Source: Clostridium sp. AM58-1XD
GTDB lineage: Bacteria > Bacillota > Clostridia > Lachnospirales > Lachnospiraceae
Direction: 5' to 3'
Length of the DNA stretch: 64,000 bases
NCBI RefSeq assembly: GCF_003464085.1
Contig: NZ_QSDR01000012.1
Location: forward strand, 58,333 to 122,332
Shown: positions 18,614 through 27,402 of the stretch, in pieces
Layout of the letters: each line of letters begins with the position of its first letter
How positions within the stretch are numbered: position 1 is the first letter of the stretch
The notes under the pieces: generated by a model
Told to the model about the DNA's origin: nothing
What the model saw: the letters and a program-made list of their open reading frames with translations, nothing else
The model's database searches: none
Translations under genes and position numbers: made by a program

Positions 18614-19321
18614 TTATTTCTTTCTGCCAAGAATTCTAATTAAGTACAGGAACAGGTTAATGAAATCCAGGTAGAGCTGAAGAGCAGAAAAGATTGACGC
18701 CTTGGCAGCCATCTCCGGATTGGAACCGTAATAAGCATGGTATGCTTTAATCTTCTGGGTATCGTATGCTGTGAACACCAGGAAAATGAAAATGCCGATT
18801 GTACATACGATGGTTTCAAACTGGCTTAAATTGATAAACATAGAAAGAACCCAGAAGGCGATGAGGAAGAGAAGTCCTGCGGTCAGGAACGGACGAATCC
18901 GGCTGAAATCTGCGTTCGTTACATACCCCAATACCGCCATGATTCCGAAGAACAGAGAAGTTGCGGCGAAAACCAGGATCAGGTCAAGCATTCCGTAAAT
19001 CAGAAAGTACGCTGAAAAAACAACTCCATTTAACATGGAATATAGGAAGAACAGGACTTTCGCAGTAAGTACGGACATCTTCTGGATTCTGGCGGACAAA
19101 TAAATGACGACTACCAGCTCAACGCCGGCCAGAACAAGGTATGCATATGGGATTGTGAATACATAAACGATTGTCCGGGTGGCATATCCGAAGTAAGCAA
19201 CCAGGAACGTAACCAGCAGTCCGGCGAACATCCAGCCGAATGTCTTGGCTGTATATTTGCCGAGGGTCTCCGCTGGGGTATCATATGCCTGGCTGTAGAA
19301 TTGTTGTGTGTTATTTTCCAT
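18614..19321 (-). CDS. Bax inhibitor-1 (BI-1/YccA) family membrane protein
   Basis: A 235-residue protein with seven hydrophobic helices; the first 25 residues are polar and Gln/Tyr/Thr-rich. Marks are YTAKTFGWMFAGLLVTFLVA, the middle LNGVVFSAYFLIYG, and the C-terminal VFTAYDTQKIKAYHAYYGSN with its conserved acidic residue, then LQLYLDFINLFLYLIRILG. Bacterial homologues such as YbhL and YetJ are pH-sensitive calcium-leak or stress-linked proteins. AAGGAGG stands eight bases before the ATG. It is a single-gene unit: a terminator lies downstream and the next gene is divergent. Confidence 0.92.
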   Translation of the reverse strand: MENNTQQFYSQAYDTPAETLGKYTAKTFGWMFAGLLVTFLVAYFGYATRTIVYVFTIPYAYLVLAGVELVVVIYLSARIQKMSVLTAKVLFFLYSMLNGVVFSAYFLIYGMLDLILVFAATSLFFGIMAVLGYVTNADFSRIRPFLTAGLLFLIAFWVLSMFINLSQFETIVCTIGIFIFLVFTAYDTQKIKAYHAYYGSNPEMAAKASIFSALQLYLDFINLFLYLIRILGRKK

Positions 19322-19573
19322 AAAAAAACCTCCTTTAATATTTGAGATTATTTTATCATAGCCGCACAGCGGTTATGAGCCTCCGGCGGATTTTGACATA
19401 CGGATTTCCGAGGTGAACGCAGAAATCGGCATGCGCTGATAAAATATCGCTATGTGGTTATTTTATCATAGCTGCGTCAGGAAGTACAGTGTATTTCATG
19501 AAAAATGATTGTGAAATGCGGAGAAGCGTAGTAAAATAGAGAACAGATAAAATAGTAAGGGAATGAGGCGAGG

Positions 19574-19909
19574 ATGATGGAAGGTTTGATGGCCGGCGGT
19601 ATTATTTGTATCATTGCAGGGGCTGCCGGGATGGCCCTGGGATTTCGGATATGGTGGAAGCAGAAGATCAACCTGATCTGCATTTACCGCCACGATAAGG
19701 TAAAACAGGAGGACGTGGAAGAATACACGCAGCAGATGGGAAAAGCGTGCGCCCTAGACGGATTAGGGGCATTATCTATGGGAGCGTTCTGGATTCTGTT
19801 CTATATTTTAGGGAAAGAGGAACTGATTTATATGGGCCTGCTTACATTCTTCATAGCTGTCGGCTTTTCAGCAGTCATGATGTACCGCGCCCAGAAGCGC
19901 TACGCATGA
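19574..19909 (+). CDS. Small membrane protein, DUF3784-like
   Basis: A 111-residue protein with three hydrophobic segments (about residues 4-25, 60-77 and 84-102) and a polar cytoplasmic loop containing CIYRHDKVKQEDVEEYTQQM. This helix, loop and paired-helix pattern, with a conserved Lys/Glu-Tyr loop, resembles DUF3784 proteins, whose role is unknown. Start at ATG 19574 (or 19577) after GAGGCGAGG. It has no operon partner. Confidence 0.6.
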   Translation: MMEGLMAGGIICIIAGAAGMALGFRIWWKQKINLICIYRHDKVKQEDVEEYTQQMGKACALDGLGALSMGAFWILFYILGKEELIYMGLLTFFIAVGFSAVMMYRAQKRYA

Positions 19910-20029
19910 GCCAGTGAGGCGCATGTTGGAGCTCTCTTTTTGGTACTGCCGGAAAATGAGAGCAGAATACCACTGTTTTAGCGGTGGCAGTCCATCTGCA
20001 TCACTTTAATTCTGAGAATGGAGGCATAT

Positions 20030-20479
20030 ATGAAAAAGTTTAACATAAAAAGTTTAGCAGCAGGGATTATCATAGGATCGTTTGGGATAACGACGGCATT
20101 CGCGGCAACAGTTTCCGGGAATGACAGTTCATATGATACGAGCGGCAGGATCATTTCTGAGGAGAATGCCGTTATAAATTTGGCCAATCATGCTGGCCAG
20201 AAGAACATAGCTGAATCCGGCTCTTTTCAAGCGGAACCTGATCAAACATTAATCTTAAATGTAACCTCGGATATAAAAGGCGGGTCCGTAGATCTGTTTT
20301 TATTTGACCCGAATGGGAAGGAACACCGGGTTACGATCGGTTCTGATGATATGACGGAAGAAATCCCTTTGGAAAAAGGTGTCTGGCAGTATAATTGCTC
20401 CGGTATGTTTAAAGACGGCGGAAATATTAAGATCATAGGTACGATCAAATCAGTGTCCGACGCCGTGGAAAATAGGTGA
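20030..20479 (+). CDS. Secreted protein of unknown function
   Basis: A 149-residue protein with a clear Sec signal (MKKFNIKSLAAGIIIGSFGI, then TTAFAATVSG with a likely cut after AFA). The mature part is small, acidic and probably beta-rich, with FQAEPDQTLILNVTSDIKGG, LFLFDPNGKEHRVTIGSDD and IPLEKGVWQYNCSGMFKDGG. This resembles the sandwich domains that bind at cell surfaces, but I do not recognise a family. GGAGG (20020-20024) fixes ATG 20030 as the start; an upstream ATG at 20018 is not needed. It ends before a strong bidirectional terminator shared with argG. Confidence 0.65.
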   Translation: MKKFNIKSLAAGIIIGSFGITTAFAATVSGNDSSYDTSGRIISEENAVINLANHAGQKNIAESGSFQAEPDQTLILNVTSDIKGGSVDLFLFDPNGKEHRVTIGSDDMTEEIPLEKGVWQYNCSGMFKDGGNIKIIGTIKSVSDAVENR

Positions 20480-20538
20480 GCGGTCGGCAGCGCCGGACAG
20501 CACAGTGCATTAACCTGCCGCCAACCGTCACCCCGACA

Positions 20539-20600
20539 GCAAAAAGAAAGGGACCGTATGATTTGGCCATTGCCTCGTCATACGGTCCCTTTCTTTTTGC
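20539..20600. terminator. Perfect bidirectional terminator between the secreted-protein gene and argG
   Basis: Two 23-bp arms (20539-20561 and 20578-20600) are perfectly complementary. Each begins or ends in a run of A/T, so the hairpin serves both converging genes. Confidence 0.9.
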
Positions 20601-20604
20601 CTTA

Positions 20605-21833
20605 CTATTTATTCTGATTTTTTTCTGCTTCAGCCATCTTCATAGCCCGAACTTTTAAAGGAAGTCCGAACAGTGTAATGAATCCGTCTGCGTCGTGGTG
20701 GTCGTATAAATCGCCCGTTGTGAAGGAAGCCAGGGACTCGCTGTATAAGGAGTATGGGGAAGTCGTTCCTGCTTTGATGATGTTGCCCTTGTAAAGCTTG
20801 AACTTAACTTCACCGGTTACATATTCCTGTGTGGATTCTACGAAAGCCTGGATTGCCTCACGCAGTGGTGTGAACCATTTTCCTTCATATACGATCTGGG
20901 CGAATTTATTGCCCATGTCTTTTTTTACTTCCAGAGTCGCACGGTCTAAAACAAGTTCTTCCAGCTGCTGATGAGCTTCCATCAGGATGGTTCCGCCAGG
21001 AGTCTCATAGACGCCGCGGGACTTCATGCCTACAACGCGGTTCTCAACGATATCGACGATGCCGATGCCGTTTTCGCCGCCCAGTTTGTTGAGCTCCGTG
21101 ATGATTTCAGAAACTTTCATCTTCTGGCCGTTGATGCTGGTTGGAACTCCCTTTTCAAAAGTCATGGTCACGGACGTTTCCTTATCAGGAGCTTTCTGCG
21201 GTGTAACGCCTAAAACGAGAAGGTGGTCATAATTCGGCTCATTCGCCGGATCTTCCAGCTCCAGACCTTCGTGACTGATATGCCATAAGTTGCGGTCACG
21301 GCTGTAGCTGTTGTCAGCAGAGAACGGAAGGTCAATGCCATGCTGCTTGCAGTATTCGATTTCCTCTTCACGTGACTGCATGGTCCAGATGTCGGTCATA
21401 CGCCATGGAGCGATGATTTTAAGGTCAGGAGCGAGTGCCTTGATACCGAGCTCGAAACGGATCTGATCATTTCCCTTTCCTGTAGCACCGTGCAGATGGC
21501 AACAGCGCCTTCTTTTCTTGCAATTTCCACGAGACGTTTTGCAATTGCCGGACGGGCCATGGAAGTGCCAAGGAGATATTTGTTTTCGTATACGGCACCA
21601 GCCTGTACGCATGGAACGATATAATTGTCGCAGAAGTCATCGATCACATCTTCTACATATAATTTGGATGCGCCGGAAAGCTTTGCACGCTCATCCAGAT
21701 TATCCAGTTCATTTCCCTGTCCGCAGTTGATGCAGCAGCAGACAACATCGTAATCAAAATGCTCCTTGAGCCACGGAATAATAGCTGTTGTGTCAAGACC
21801 GCCGGAATATGCCAAAATAACTTTCTCTTTCAT
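20605..21833 (-). CDS. argG: Argininosuccinate synthase (one frameshift)
   Basis: The enzyme joins citrulline and aspartate with ATP to argininosuccinate. The N-terminus [20 protein letters not shown] holds the ATP-binding SGGLDT loop. Later come [17 protein letters not shown] after frame correction, [20 protein letters not shown], and [20 protein letters not shown]. The frame breaks near 21492: the coding strand reads ATCTGCACGGTGCT where ATCTGCCACGGTGCT gives the universal CHGATGKG. With one C restored the length is 409 residues, normal for ArgG. Everything else is conserved, so I treat this as a sequencing error. AGGAGG lies before the ATG and a good promoter is seen at 21894-21922. Confidence 0.93.
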
Positions 21834-21893
21834 GATAGATCCTCCTCATATATTGTCATCGTTATATAAATTTACTATTTTTAAGCTTTCATA

Positions 21894-21922
21894 AATATAC
21901 AACATCTTTCTGCAAAAATCAA
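21894..21922 (-). promoter_or_regulatory. Candidate sigma-A promoter of argG
   Basis: Read on the minus strand: TTGATT (21922-21917), 17-bp spacer, TATATT (21899-21894), about 60 bp before the ATG. The rest of the AT-rich 326-bp gap 21834-22158 holds ATTCAT/ATGAAT-like words that could be arginine-repressor sites, but none is convincing. Confidence 0.55.
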
Positions 21923-22158
21923 GTATAAAATGAACTATTTTTCCTAAATTTTTGAATAGTATGCAGATAAAGTGAATAATTATAATAAATATGCAGAGCG
22001 AAATTGTGAGGCGCCATAAGAAAAATTAAGAAGGAATCCAGAAACGTAGGCAGAAAATTCATAATAATATTCGAAAATGCATGCATATTTTACTAGGAAT
22101 TTGCAGGTAATAATGTTATGATTATCTGCAAATAAAAGTGAAGGGAAGGGACCACGAT

Positions 22159-22788
22159 ATGACGGAGAAGAATACAATAGAAGAATTTTTAAATGTACTG
22201 TCTTCAAAGGCGCCTGTACCGGGCGGCGGCGGGGCTTCAGCGATTGGGGGAGCGATTGGCAATGGTCTGGGCCAGATGGTAGCTAATCTTACAATAGGAA
22301 AAAAACGGTATGCGGATGTCGAAGAAGAGATCGGGGAGCTTCTGGAACGGATGAAGGAACTTCAGAAGGAATTTGTGGATCTGGCAGATAAAGATGCAGC
22401 CGTATTTGCGCCTCTGGCAGCTGCTTACAGTATGCCGGCAGGAAATGAAGCTGAGCAGAAATATAAAGAAGATATTATGGAAATGAATTTGCTGGGGGCC
22501 AGCCTCGTACCGATTCAGCTGATGGAGCGCAGCCTGGAAATGCTCCTGATCATGGGTGTTCTGGCCGAAAAGGGGAGCCGTATGGCTGTCAGTGACGTGG
22601 GAGTCGGCGTGCAGTTTATCCGGGCGGCCCTTACAGGTGCGGCAATGAACGTATTTATCAATACGAAATCCATGAGAAACAGGGATAAGGCGGATGAGCT
22701 GAATAAACGGGCAAAGACAATGATCGAAGTCGGTACGAAAAAGGCAGATGAGATTTACGGTCAGGTGCTGGAAGGGCTCTGCAGTTAA
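22159..22788 (+). CDS. Cyclodeaminase/cyclohydrolase family protein (FchA-like)
   Basis: A 209-residue, mostly helical protein of the formimidoyl-THF cyclodeaminase/methenyl-THF cyclohydrolase family. The signature is near the N-terminus: SSKAPVPGGGGASAIGGAIG, then NGLGQMVANLTIGKKRYADV. The C-terminal half has SRMAVSDVGVGVQFIRAALT. It acts on folate-bound one-carbon units in the cytoplasm. ATG 22159 follows AAGGGAAGGG by eight bases; the GTG at 22138 is less likely. folD follows after 21 bp, so the two genes make a one-carbon module. Whether it is a cyclohydrolase or a cyclodeaminase cannot be decided from the sequence. Confidence 0.88.
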   Translation: MTEKNTIEEFLNVLSSKAPVPGGGGASAIGGAIGNGLGQMVANLTIGKKRYADVEEEIGELLERMKELQKEFVDLADKDAAVFAPLAAAYSMPAGNEAEQKYKEDIMEMNLLGASLVPIQLMERSLEMLLIMGVLAEKGSRMAVSDVGVGVQFIRAALTGAAMNVFINTKSMRNRDKADELNKRAKTMIEVGTKKADEIYGQVLEGLCS

Positions 22789-22809
22789 GAGGAAAGGAAC
22801 GTCGGAAGG

Positions 22810-23651
22810 ATGATCATATTAAGAGGGGCAGATGTCGCTGCAAAGATAAAAGAAGAAATTGATGAAGGCATCAGAAAACTGGATGGCTGCATTCCGAAGC
22901 TGGCAATCGTCCGAGTAGGCAGCAGGCCGGATGATGTCTCCTATGAACGTGGAGCGTTAAAGAAAATGGAGAAGCTGGGACTGAGGGCAGAAGCTTACGC
23001 ATTCCCGGAAGATATCAGCGATGAGGAATTTAAGAAAGAATTCAGCAGAATCAACGGAGACAGCGCGGTGGACGGTATTCTGCTTTTGAGACCGCTTCCA
23101 CGCCAGATCAGGGAAAAAGACATCGAGAAAATGATTTTACCGGAAAAGGATCTGGACGGGATATCCCCCGAAAATATCGCTAAGGTATTTGCAGGGGACA
23201 GGGGCGGTTTTGCTCCATGTACGGCGGAAGCAGTGATCGAAGTCCTGAAAGCAAATGATATTCTGCAGAAGGAAAGAGGATGACAATTGTAGGCAGGAGT
23301 ATGGTGGTGGGCAAGCCTCTGGCTATGCTGGCTCTGAAGGAGAATGCAACTGTGACCGTATGTCATACGAAGACAAAAGACCTGAAAGAGACGTGCCGCA
23401 ATGCGGAAATCCTTGTCGCTGCCGCGGGACGTGCAAAGATGCTGGACGGAAGCTATGTAGGAGATCATGCCGTTGTCATCGATGTGGGAATAAATGTGGA
23501 TGAAAACGGAAAGCTCTGCGGCGACGTGGACTTTGAATCGATCGAGGAAAAGGCGGCCATGGCGACTCCTGTGCCTGGAGGTGTGGGAGCGGTGACCACA
23601 TCGGTTCTGGCAAACCATCTGGTAAGGGCGGCACTGGCAAAACGCCATTGA
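22810..23651 (+). CDS. folD: Bifunctional methylene-THF dehydrogenase/methenyl-THF cyclohydrolase (one frameshift)
   Basis: FolD interconverts 5,10-methylene-, 5,10-methenyl- and 10-formyl-tetrahydrofolate. The first part has DDVSYERGALKKMEKLGL with the catalytic-lysine region, and GILLLRPLPRQI. The second has the NAD(P)-binding MTIVGRSMVVGKPLAMLALK, CHTKTKDL and ATPVPGGVGAVTTSVLANHL. The frame breaks at 23271-23272: CAGAAGGAAAGAGGATG should read CAGAAGGGAAAGAGGATG to give KGKRMTIVGRS. Restoring the G gives 280 residues, the normal size. FolD is usually essential, so a real knockout is unlikely. It follows the cyclodeaminase gene closely. Confidence 0.92.
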
Positions 23652-23784
23652 AAATCTTAATATAAAACCACAGAAAATGCCCCATGTCTTCCATAACTTT
23701 ATTTTGGACACCTGTATGTCAGTGTATATTTTACAGAATTGGAAAGATACTAAAGCCAAACGGAATAGTATGGAGGAATATAAT

Positions 23785-24213
23785 ATGTGGGGAATTATCA
23801 TTGCGCTTCTTTCCGGCGCACTTATGAGCATTCAGGGCGTATTTAATACGGAAGTGACAAAGCAGACGAGTGTTTGGGTATCAGCAGGTTGGGTACAGCT
23901 GACCGCATTTATTACATGCCTGATAATATGGCTGTTTACGGGACGTGAAAGCGTTACAGGCCTGGTTTCTGTTACACCGAAGTATGTGTTGATCGGAGGC
24001 GTGCTGGGAGCTTTTATAACTTATACGGTAATTAAGAGCGTCGGGAGCCTTGGTCCGGCCAAATCCGCCCTTTTAATTGTCGTTGCACAGATTATAATTG
24101 CATATGGAATCGAGCTGTTTGGTCTTTTTGGCGTTGATAAGGCTCCTTTTGAATGGAAAAAAGCAATTGGAGCGGCTGTTGCAATTGTGGGAATTATTAT
24201 TTTTCGATATTGA
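23785..24213 (+). CDS. YdcZ-type (DUF606) DMT transporter
   Basis: A 142-residue membrane protein with five hydrophobic helices. The N-terminal MWGIIIALLSGALMSIQGVF, then NTEVTKQTSVWVSAGWVQ, and the middle YVLIGGVLGAFITYTVIKSV fit the half-size YdcZ family, which usually works as a dimer or a paired gene set. GGAGG eight bases before ATG 23785 sets the start; the 36-residue upstream extension in the same frame has no family similarity. It is alone here, with no second half-size partner. Substrate unknown. Confidence 0.85.
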   Translation: MWGIIIALLSGALMSIQGVFNTEVTKQTSVWVSAGWVQLTAFITCLIIWLFTGRESVTGLVSVTPKYVLIGGVLGAFITYTVIKSVGSLGPAKSALLIVVAQIIIAYGIELFGLFGVDKAPFEWKKAIGAAVAIVGIIIFRY

Positions 24214-24290
24214 TTTATTAACCTGTTTTATGTAAAATAGGACTATCAGACTGAATATGGTATCCGCCTGAAGTGAAAGGTGGAAGAGCC

Positions 24291-24899
24291 ATGAAAGGAA
24301 AATATGGAAAGCTGATTTTTGCAGTGATATGTATGGCATGTGCAGGCATATTTTACAATATGGACAAAAATGAGGCTTTAAGCCAGGTTGTCAGTTATGA
24401 GGAAGCGCCGCAGGATGATTTATCAGAAGGCGCTTTTGACAGTTCTGGAAGCGGAGAGCCGGAGACCGAACCGTCTCTCTGCTATGTACATATCTGCGGT
24501 GAAGTAGCGGTACCGGGAGTTTACCAGGTGGAGGAGGGAAGCCGTATTTTTCAGGCCCTGGAAGCAGCAGGGGGGCTGACGGATGAAGCGGCGGCAGAGT
24601 ATCTGAATCTGGCCGGATGCGTGCAGGACGGAATGAAAATCGTTGTGCCTTCTTATGAGGAGGCGGAAAAATCAGGTTTGACGCCGGAAGGAGGAAACCC
24701 TTCTGACGGTACGGTTAATCTGAATACGGCTACCAGAGAACAGCTGATGACCCTCAGCGGAATCGGAGAAGCGAGAGCAGAAGATATCATCCGGTTCAGG
24801 GAGGAAAACGGACCGTTTCGCACGATCGAGGACATTAAAAAAGTCCCGGGAATCAAGGAGGCGGCCTTTCAAAAGATGAAAGATAAGATTAGTGTATAA
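24291..24899 (+). CDS. comEA: ComEA-type helix-hairpin-helix DNA-binding protein
   Basis: A 202-residue protein. It has an N-terminal membrane anchor (residues 5-22), an acidic linker, a SLBB domain at about 65-125 (CYVHICGEVAVPGVYQV, then GLTDEAAAEYLNLA) and a C-terminal double helix-hairpin-helix (VNLNTATREQLMTLSGIGEA, then DIIRFREENGPF and IKKVPGIKEAAFQKM). ComEA binds double-stranded DNA on the cell surface for uptake during transformation. No comEB/comEC follows here. ATG 24291 is chosen because it is directly preceded by GGAAGAG; a GTG lies 18 bases upstream. Short spacing to the response regulator gene suggests joint transcription. Confidence 0.85.
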   Translation: MKGKYGKLIFAVICMACAGIFYNMDKNEALSQVVSYEEAPQDDLSEGAFDSSGSGEPETEPSLCYVHICGEVAVPGVYQVEEGSRIFQALEAAGGLTDEAAAEYLNLAGCVQDGMKIVVPSYEEAEKSGLTPEGGNPSDGTVNLNTATREQLMTLSGIGEARAEDIIRFREENGPFRTIEDIKKVPGIKEAAFQKMKDKISV

Positions 24900-24917
24900 G
24901 GAGAGCAGGATAGGGCA

Positions 24918-25616
24918 ATGGCTAGAGCATTGGTAGTTGATGATGAAAAATTGATTGTAAAAGGGATTCGTTTCAGCCTGGAACAGGAGGGAATGGAAGT
25001 AGATTGTGCCTATGATGGAGAAGAAGCCATCAATATGGCGAGGGAAAAGGAGTATGACATCGTCCTTCTGGACGTAATGCTTCCTGAGCATGACGGTTAT
25101 GAAGTATGCCAGGCGATTAGAGAGTTTTCTGAGATGCCGATTATCATGCTTACGGCAAAGGGCAATGACATGGATAAAATCCTCGGTCTGGAGTATGGAG
25201 CCGACGATTACATTACGAAACCCTTTAATATCCTTGAGGTGAAGGCCAGAATTAAGGCGATTATGAGACGTAACGCCAAAAAAGCGAAGAATATGAGGCA
25301 GCAGGAGAACAAAGTGGTGACGGCGGGCGATCTGAAGCTGGATACGGAGGGACGCCGCGTATTCATCGGCGAGAGGGAGATCAACCTGACTGCCAAGGAA
25401 TTCGACCTGCTGGAGCTTTTAGTGTGCAATCCCAATAAGGTTTACAGCAGGGAAGCGCTCCTCACTTATGTATGGGGCAATAAGGCCATGGATAATGGAG
25501 ACGTGAGGACTGTGGATGTACACGTAAGACGGCTCAGGGAAAAGATTGAACCGAGCCCGAGTGATCCGAAGTACGTTCACACCAAATGGGGCGTGGGGTA
25601 TTATTTCAGAGTCTGA
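24918..25616 (+). CDS. OmpR-family response regulator (orphan)
   Basis: A 232-residue regulator. The receiver domain covers residues 1-118: the acidic pair in VVDDE, phospho-acceptor Asp52 in IVLLDVMLP, Thr in MLTAKG and Lys in YITKPFN. The C-terminal winged-helix DNA-binding domain runs from about 132 to 232 (INLTAKEFDLLELLVCNPNK and TVDVHVRRLREKIEP with VHTKWGVGYYF). It is most like the WalR/PhoB group. The next gene is a GNAT enzyme rather than a histidine kinase, and no kinase is present anywhere in the window. Its sensor partner must be elsewhere or it responds to another phosphate donor. The start codon follows a GGAGAGCAGG stretch. Confidence 0.92.
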   Translation: MARALVVDDEKLIVKGIRFSLEQEGMEVDCAYDGEEAINMAREKEYDIVLLDVMLPEHDGYEVCQAIREFSEMPIIMLTAKGNDMDKILGLEYGADDYITKPFNILEVKARIKAIMRRNAKKAKNMRQQENKVVTAGDLKLDTEGRRVFIGEREINLTAKEFDLLELLVCNPNKVYSREALLTYVWGNKAMDNGDVRTVDVHVRRLREKIEPSPSDPKYVHTKWGVGYYFRV

Positions 25617-25655
25617 CGGCAACAGAAGAGAAAGTGTTTTACAGAAAAGTATGAT

Positions 25656-25722
25656 CGGCAGGAAGGACTGGATGCTGCTTAAAACGGCTGTTGCCGCAGA
25701 GCAAGGCGTGGTTTTCCTGCCG
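25656..25722 (+). terminator. Terminator after the response regulator gene
   Basis: CGGCAGGAA (25656-25664) pairs with TTCCTGCCG (25714-25722), followed by CTTTTTG. The loop is long (49 bp). Confidence 0.5.
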
Positions 25723-25832
25723 CTTTTTGTATTGCAGTAATGTTGAAAAATCTGTATATATGGCGTAATGGCCGCAGAGCGGCTTTGTATCCATGAAGTG
25801 GATACAGGCAGACCAAAGAAGGAGAGAATGAG

Positions 25833-26306
25833 ATGGACTACAAAATCAGAGAAGTACGGCCAGAAGATCTGGATCATGTAACGGAAGTGGAGAAGATCTG
25901 TTTTCCGGCGGCGGAAGCGGCGGGCAGGGAGTCTTTTGAAGAACGGATCAGATCATTTCCGGAGAGCTTCCTGGTAGCCGAAGCAGACGGAACCATCGTT
26001 GGTTTTATCAATGGAGCGGTGACGGATGAACGGACAATTTGTGACGAAATGTTTGAAGACACGGGGCTGCACAAAAAGGAAGGCGCATATCAGAGCGTGT
26101 TTGGCCTGGATGTGTTGCCGGCATATCAGAAAAAGGGAATTGCAGCAGCTCTCATGAAAAGACTTATGGAAACAGCCAGGGAAAGAGGCAGAAAGGGAAT
26201 GATTCTGACCTGCAAGGAACGGTTAATTCCTTATTATTCCGGTTTCGGATACAGGATCTTGGGATTTCCAGGTCTGTCCACGGCGGCGCTGTCTGGTACG
26301 ATATGA
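25833..26306 (+). CDS. GNAT-family N-acetyltransferase
   Basis: A 157-residue cytoplasmic enzyme with the GNAT fold. An N-terminal YKIREVRPEDLDHVTEVEKI precedes the central acetyl-CoA-binding strand and helix VLPAYQKKGIAAALMKRLME, with the Q-x-x-x-G-x-A loop. YYSGFGYRILG near the C-terminus matches the AANAT-like subgroup. The acceptor substrate is not predictable. AAGGAGAG lies before ATG 25833. It stands 16 bp before rlmH and may be co-transcribed with it. Confidence 0.88.
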   Translation: MDYKIREVRPEDLDHVTEVEKICFPAAEAAGRESFEERIRSFPESFLVAEADGTIVGFINGAVTDERTICDEMFEDTGLHKKEGAYQSVFGLDVLPAYQKKGIAAALMKRLMETARERGRKGMILTCKERLIPYYSGFGYRILGFPGLSTAALSGTI

Positions 26307-26322
26307 TTGTGGAGTTTGAACG

Positions 26323-26802
26323 ATGAAAATTACACTTATTACAGTGGGAAAAATAAAAGAGAAATTCTATGAGCAGGCCATAGCGGAGTACGTGAAGAGA
26401 CTTGGAAAATACTGTAAGCTGGAAATCCTTCAGGTGGCCGATGAAAAGACGCCTGACGGTGCCTCACAGGCAGCAGAACAGAAGATAAAGGATAAGGAAG
26501 GCGAGCGGATTCTGGCGCAGGTCAGGGAAGGCGCTTATGTAGTCGCCCTGGCAATTGAGGGGGAGATGCTGGATTCCGTGCAGCTTGCTGAAAAGATCGA
26601 CAGGCTGGGAATATCCGGGATCAGCCATATTGTATTTGTGATCGGAGGCTCTCTCGGGCTGTCGGAGGCTGTTATGAAGCGGGCGGACTACAAGCTGAGC
26701 TTTTCCAAAATGACATTTCCTCATCAGCTTATGAGAGTGATTCTGCTGGAGCAGGTGTACAGGAGCTATCGGATTATCAGCGGGGAGCCGTATCATAAGT
26801 AG
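26323..26802 (+). CDS. rlmH: 23S rRNA (pseudouridine-1915-N3) methyltransferase
   Basis: RlmH methylates pseudouridine 1915 in helix 69 of 23S rRNA, using SAM. The 159-residue length is the family norm. The trefoil-knot SPOUT motifs are seen: KITLITVGKIKEKFYEQAIA at the N-terminus, FVIGGSLGLSEAVMKRADYK for SAM binding, and the C-terminal MTFPHQLMRVILLEQVYRS, then YRIISGEPYHK. The YHK end is typical. No unusual residue was seen. Confidence 0.96.
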   Translation: MKITLITVGKIKEKFYEQAIAEYVKRLGKYCKLEILQVADEKTPDGASQAAEQKIKDKEGERILAQVREGAYVVALAIEGEMLDSVQLAEKIDRLGISGISHIVFVIGGSLGLSEAVMKRADYKLSFSKMTFPHQLMRVILLEQVYRSYRIISGEPYHK

Positions 26803-26921
26803 TGGGAGAGCCATGAGTGTGAGATTTAGGAATGGTGGCCTTGATATAGAGGATTGAATATCTTATAATGTAAGTGAAGTCAGAAGGACATGGTGAGTAA
26901 TGTATATGTGAGGTGATAGAT

Positions 26922-27200
26922 ATGATGTATCCATTTATGACACTGGAAGATGATACGGAAATTGTACATTCTGAGATTCTTGAGGATAATGGCAAGGAGA
27001 CTGTAAAGGTATATATCAAAAAGCCAGTAGAAGGCGGTTTTTTGTCCGCTGAATGTTATCTGCCTGATTATCAGTGGAAGAATATTGAAGGTTTTATTGA
27101 TGAAGATATAAAGAAATTCCGGGAGTTCTTAGAATCAACAGCACATATTATAATCCGTCTTGCAAGAGAAGGAGGATTTGATAATGCCGCAAATTTTTAG
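26922..27200 (+). CDS. Small conserved protein of unknown function, upstream partner of DUF4160 remnant
   Basis: A 92-residue acidic protein with no signal peptide or membrane segment. It starts MMYPFMTLEDDTEIVHSEIL, a form often seen in clostridial proteins encoded directly before DUF4160 genes, and continues with CYLPDYQWKNIEGFIDEDI and a C-terminal helix IIIRLAREGGFDNAANF. AGGTGA (26911-26916) favours ATG 26922 over the in-frame GTG 26913. Its last 17 bases overlap the DUF4160 remnant. Such pairs resemble small toxin-antitoxin-like modules, but no activity is known to me. Confidence 0.65.
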   Translation: MMYPFMTLEDDTEIVHSEILEDNGKETVKVYIKKPVEGGFLSAECYLPDYQWKNIEGFIDEDIKKFREFLESTAHIIIRLAREGGFDNAANF

Positions 27201-27324
27201 GATTGGAGCCTATGTTATATATTTCTGGGCAAATGGAAGCGACCCACTGGAGCCAGTTCATGTTCATATGGCTAAGGGAACATCGGAATTTATAGATTTG
27301 GTAAATTCCATAACAGACGTATGA
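27184..27324 (+). pseudogene. Truncated DUF4160 protein
   Basis: The first 33 codons, MPQIFRIGAYVIYFWANGSD followed by PLEPVHVHMAKG, are clearly the N-terminus of a DUF4160 protein, which usually has about 85-100 residues. After that the match stops and the frame closes at TGA 27322 after 46 codons. No other frame within the next 80 bases restores the family, so the C-terminal half appears deleted rather than frameshifted. It overlaps the preceding gene in another frame, the usual arrangement for the intact pair. Confidence 0.6.
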
Positions 27325-27402
27325 AATCATACTTATAAAGGAATCATACCATAGGCAGCTGGAAAGACCATTTTAGGTAATCAGAGGAAAGGCGGGGAAC
27401 AC

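Noticed and set aside
21834..22158. Arginine-repressor boxes or an arginine-sensing leader before argG
   Set aside because: AT-rich words like TGAATAATTAT occur but not in the spaced pair expected, and no T-box or stem set was recognised.
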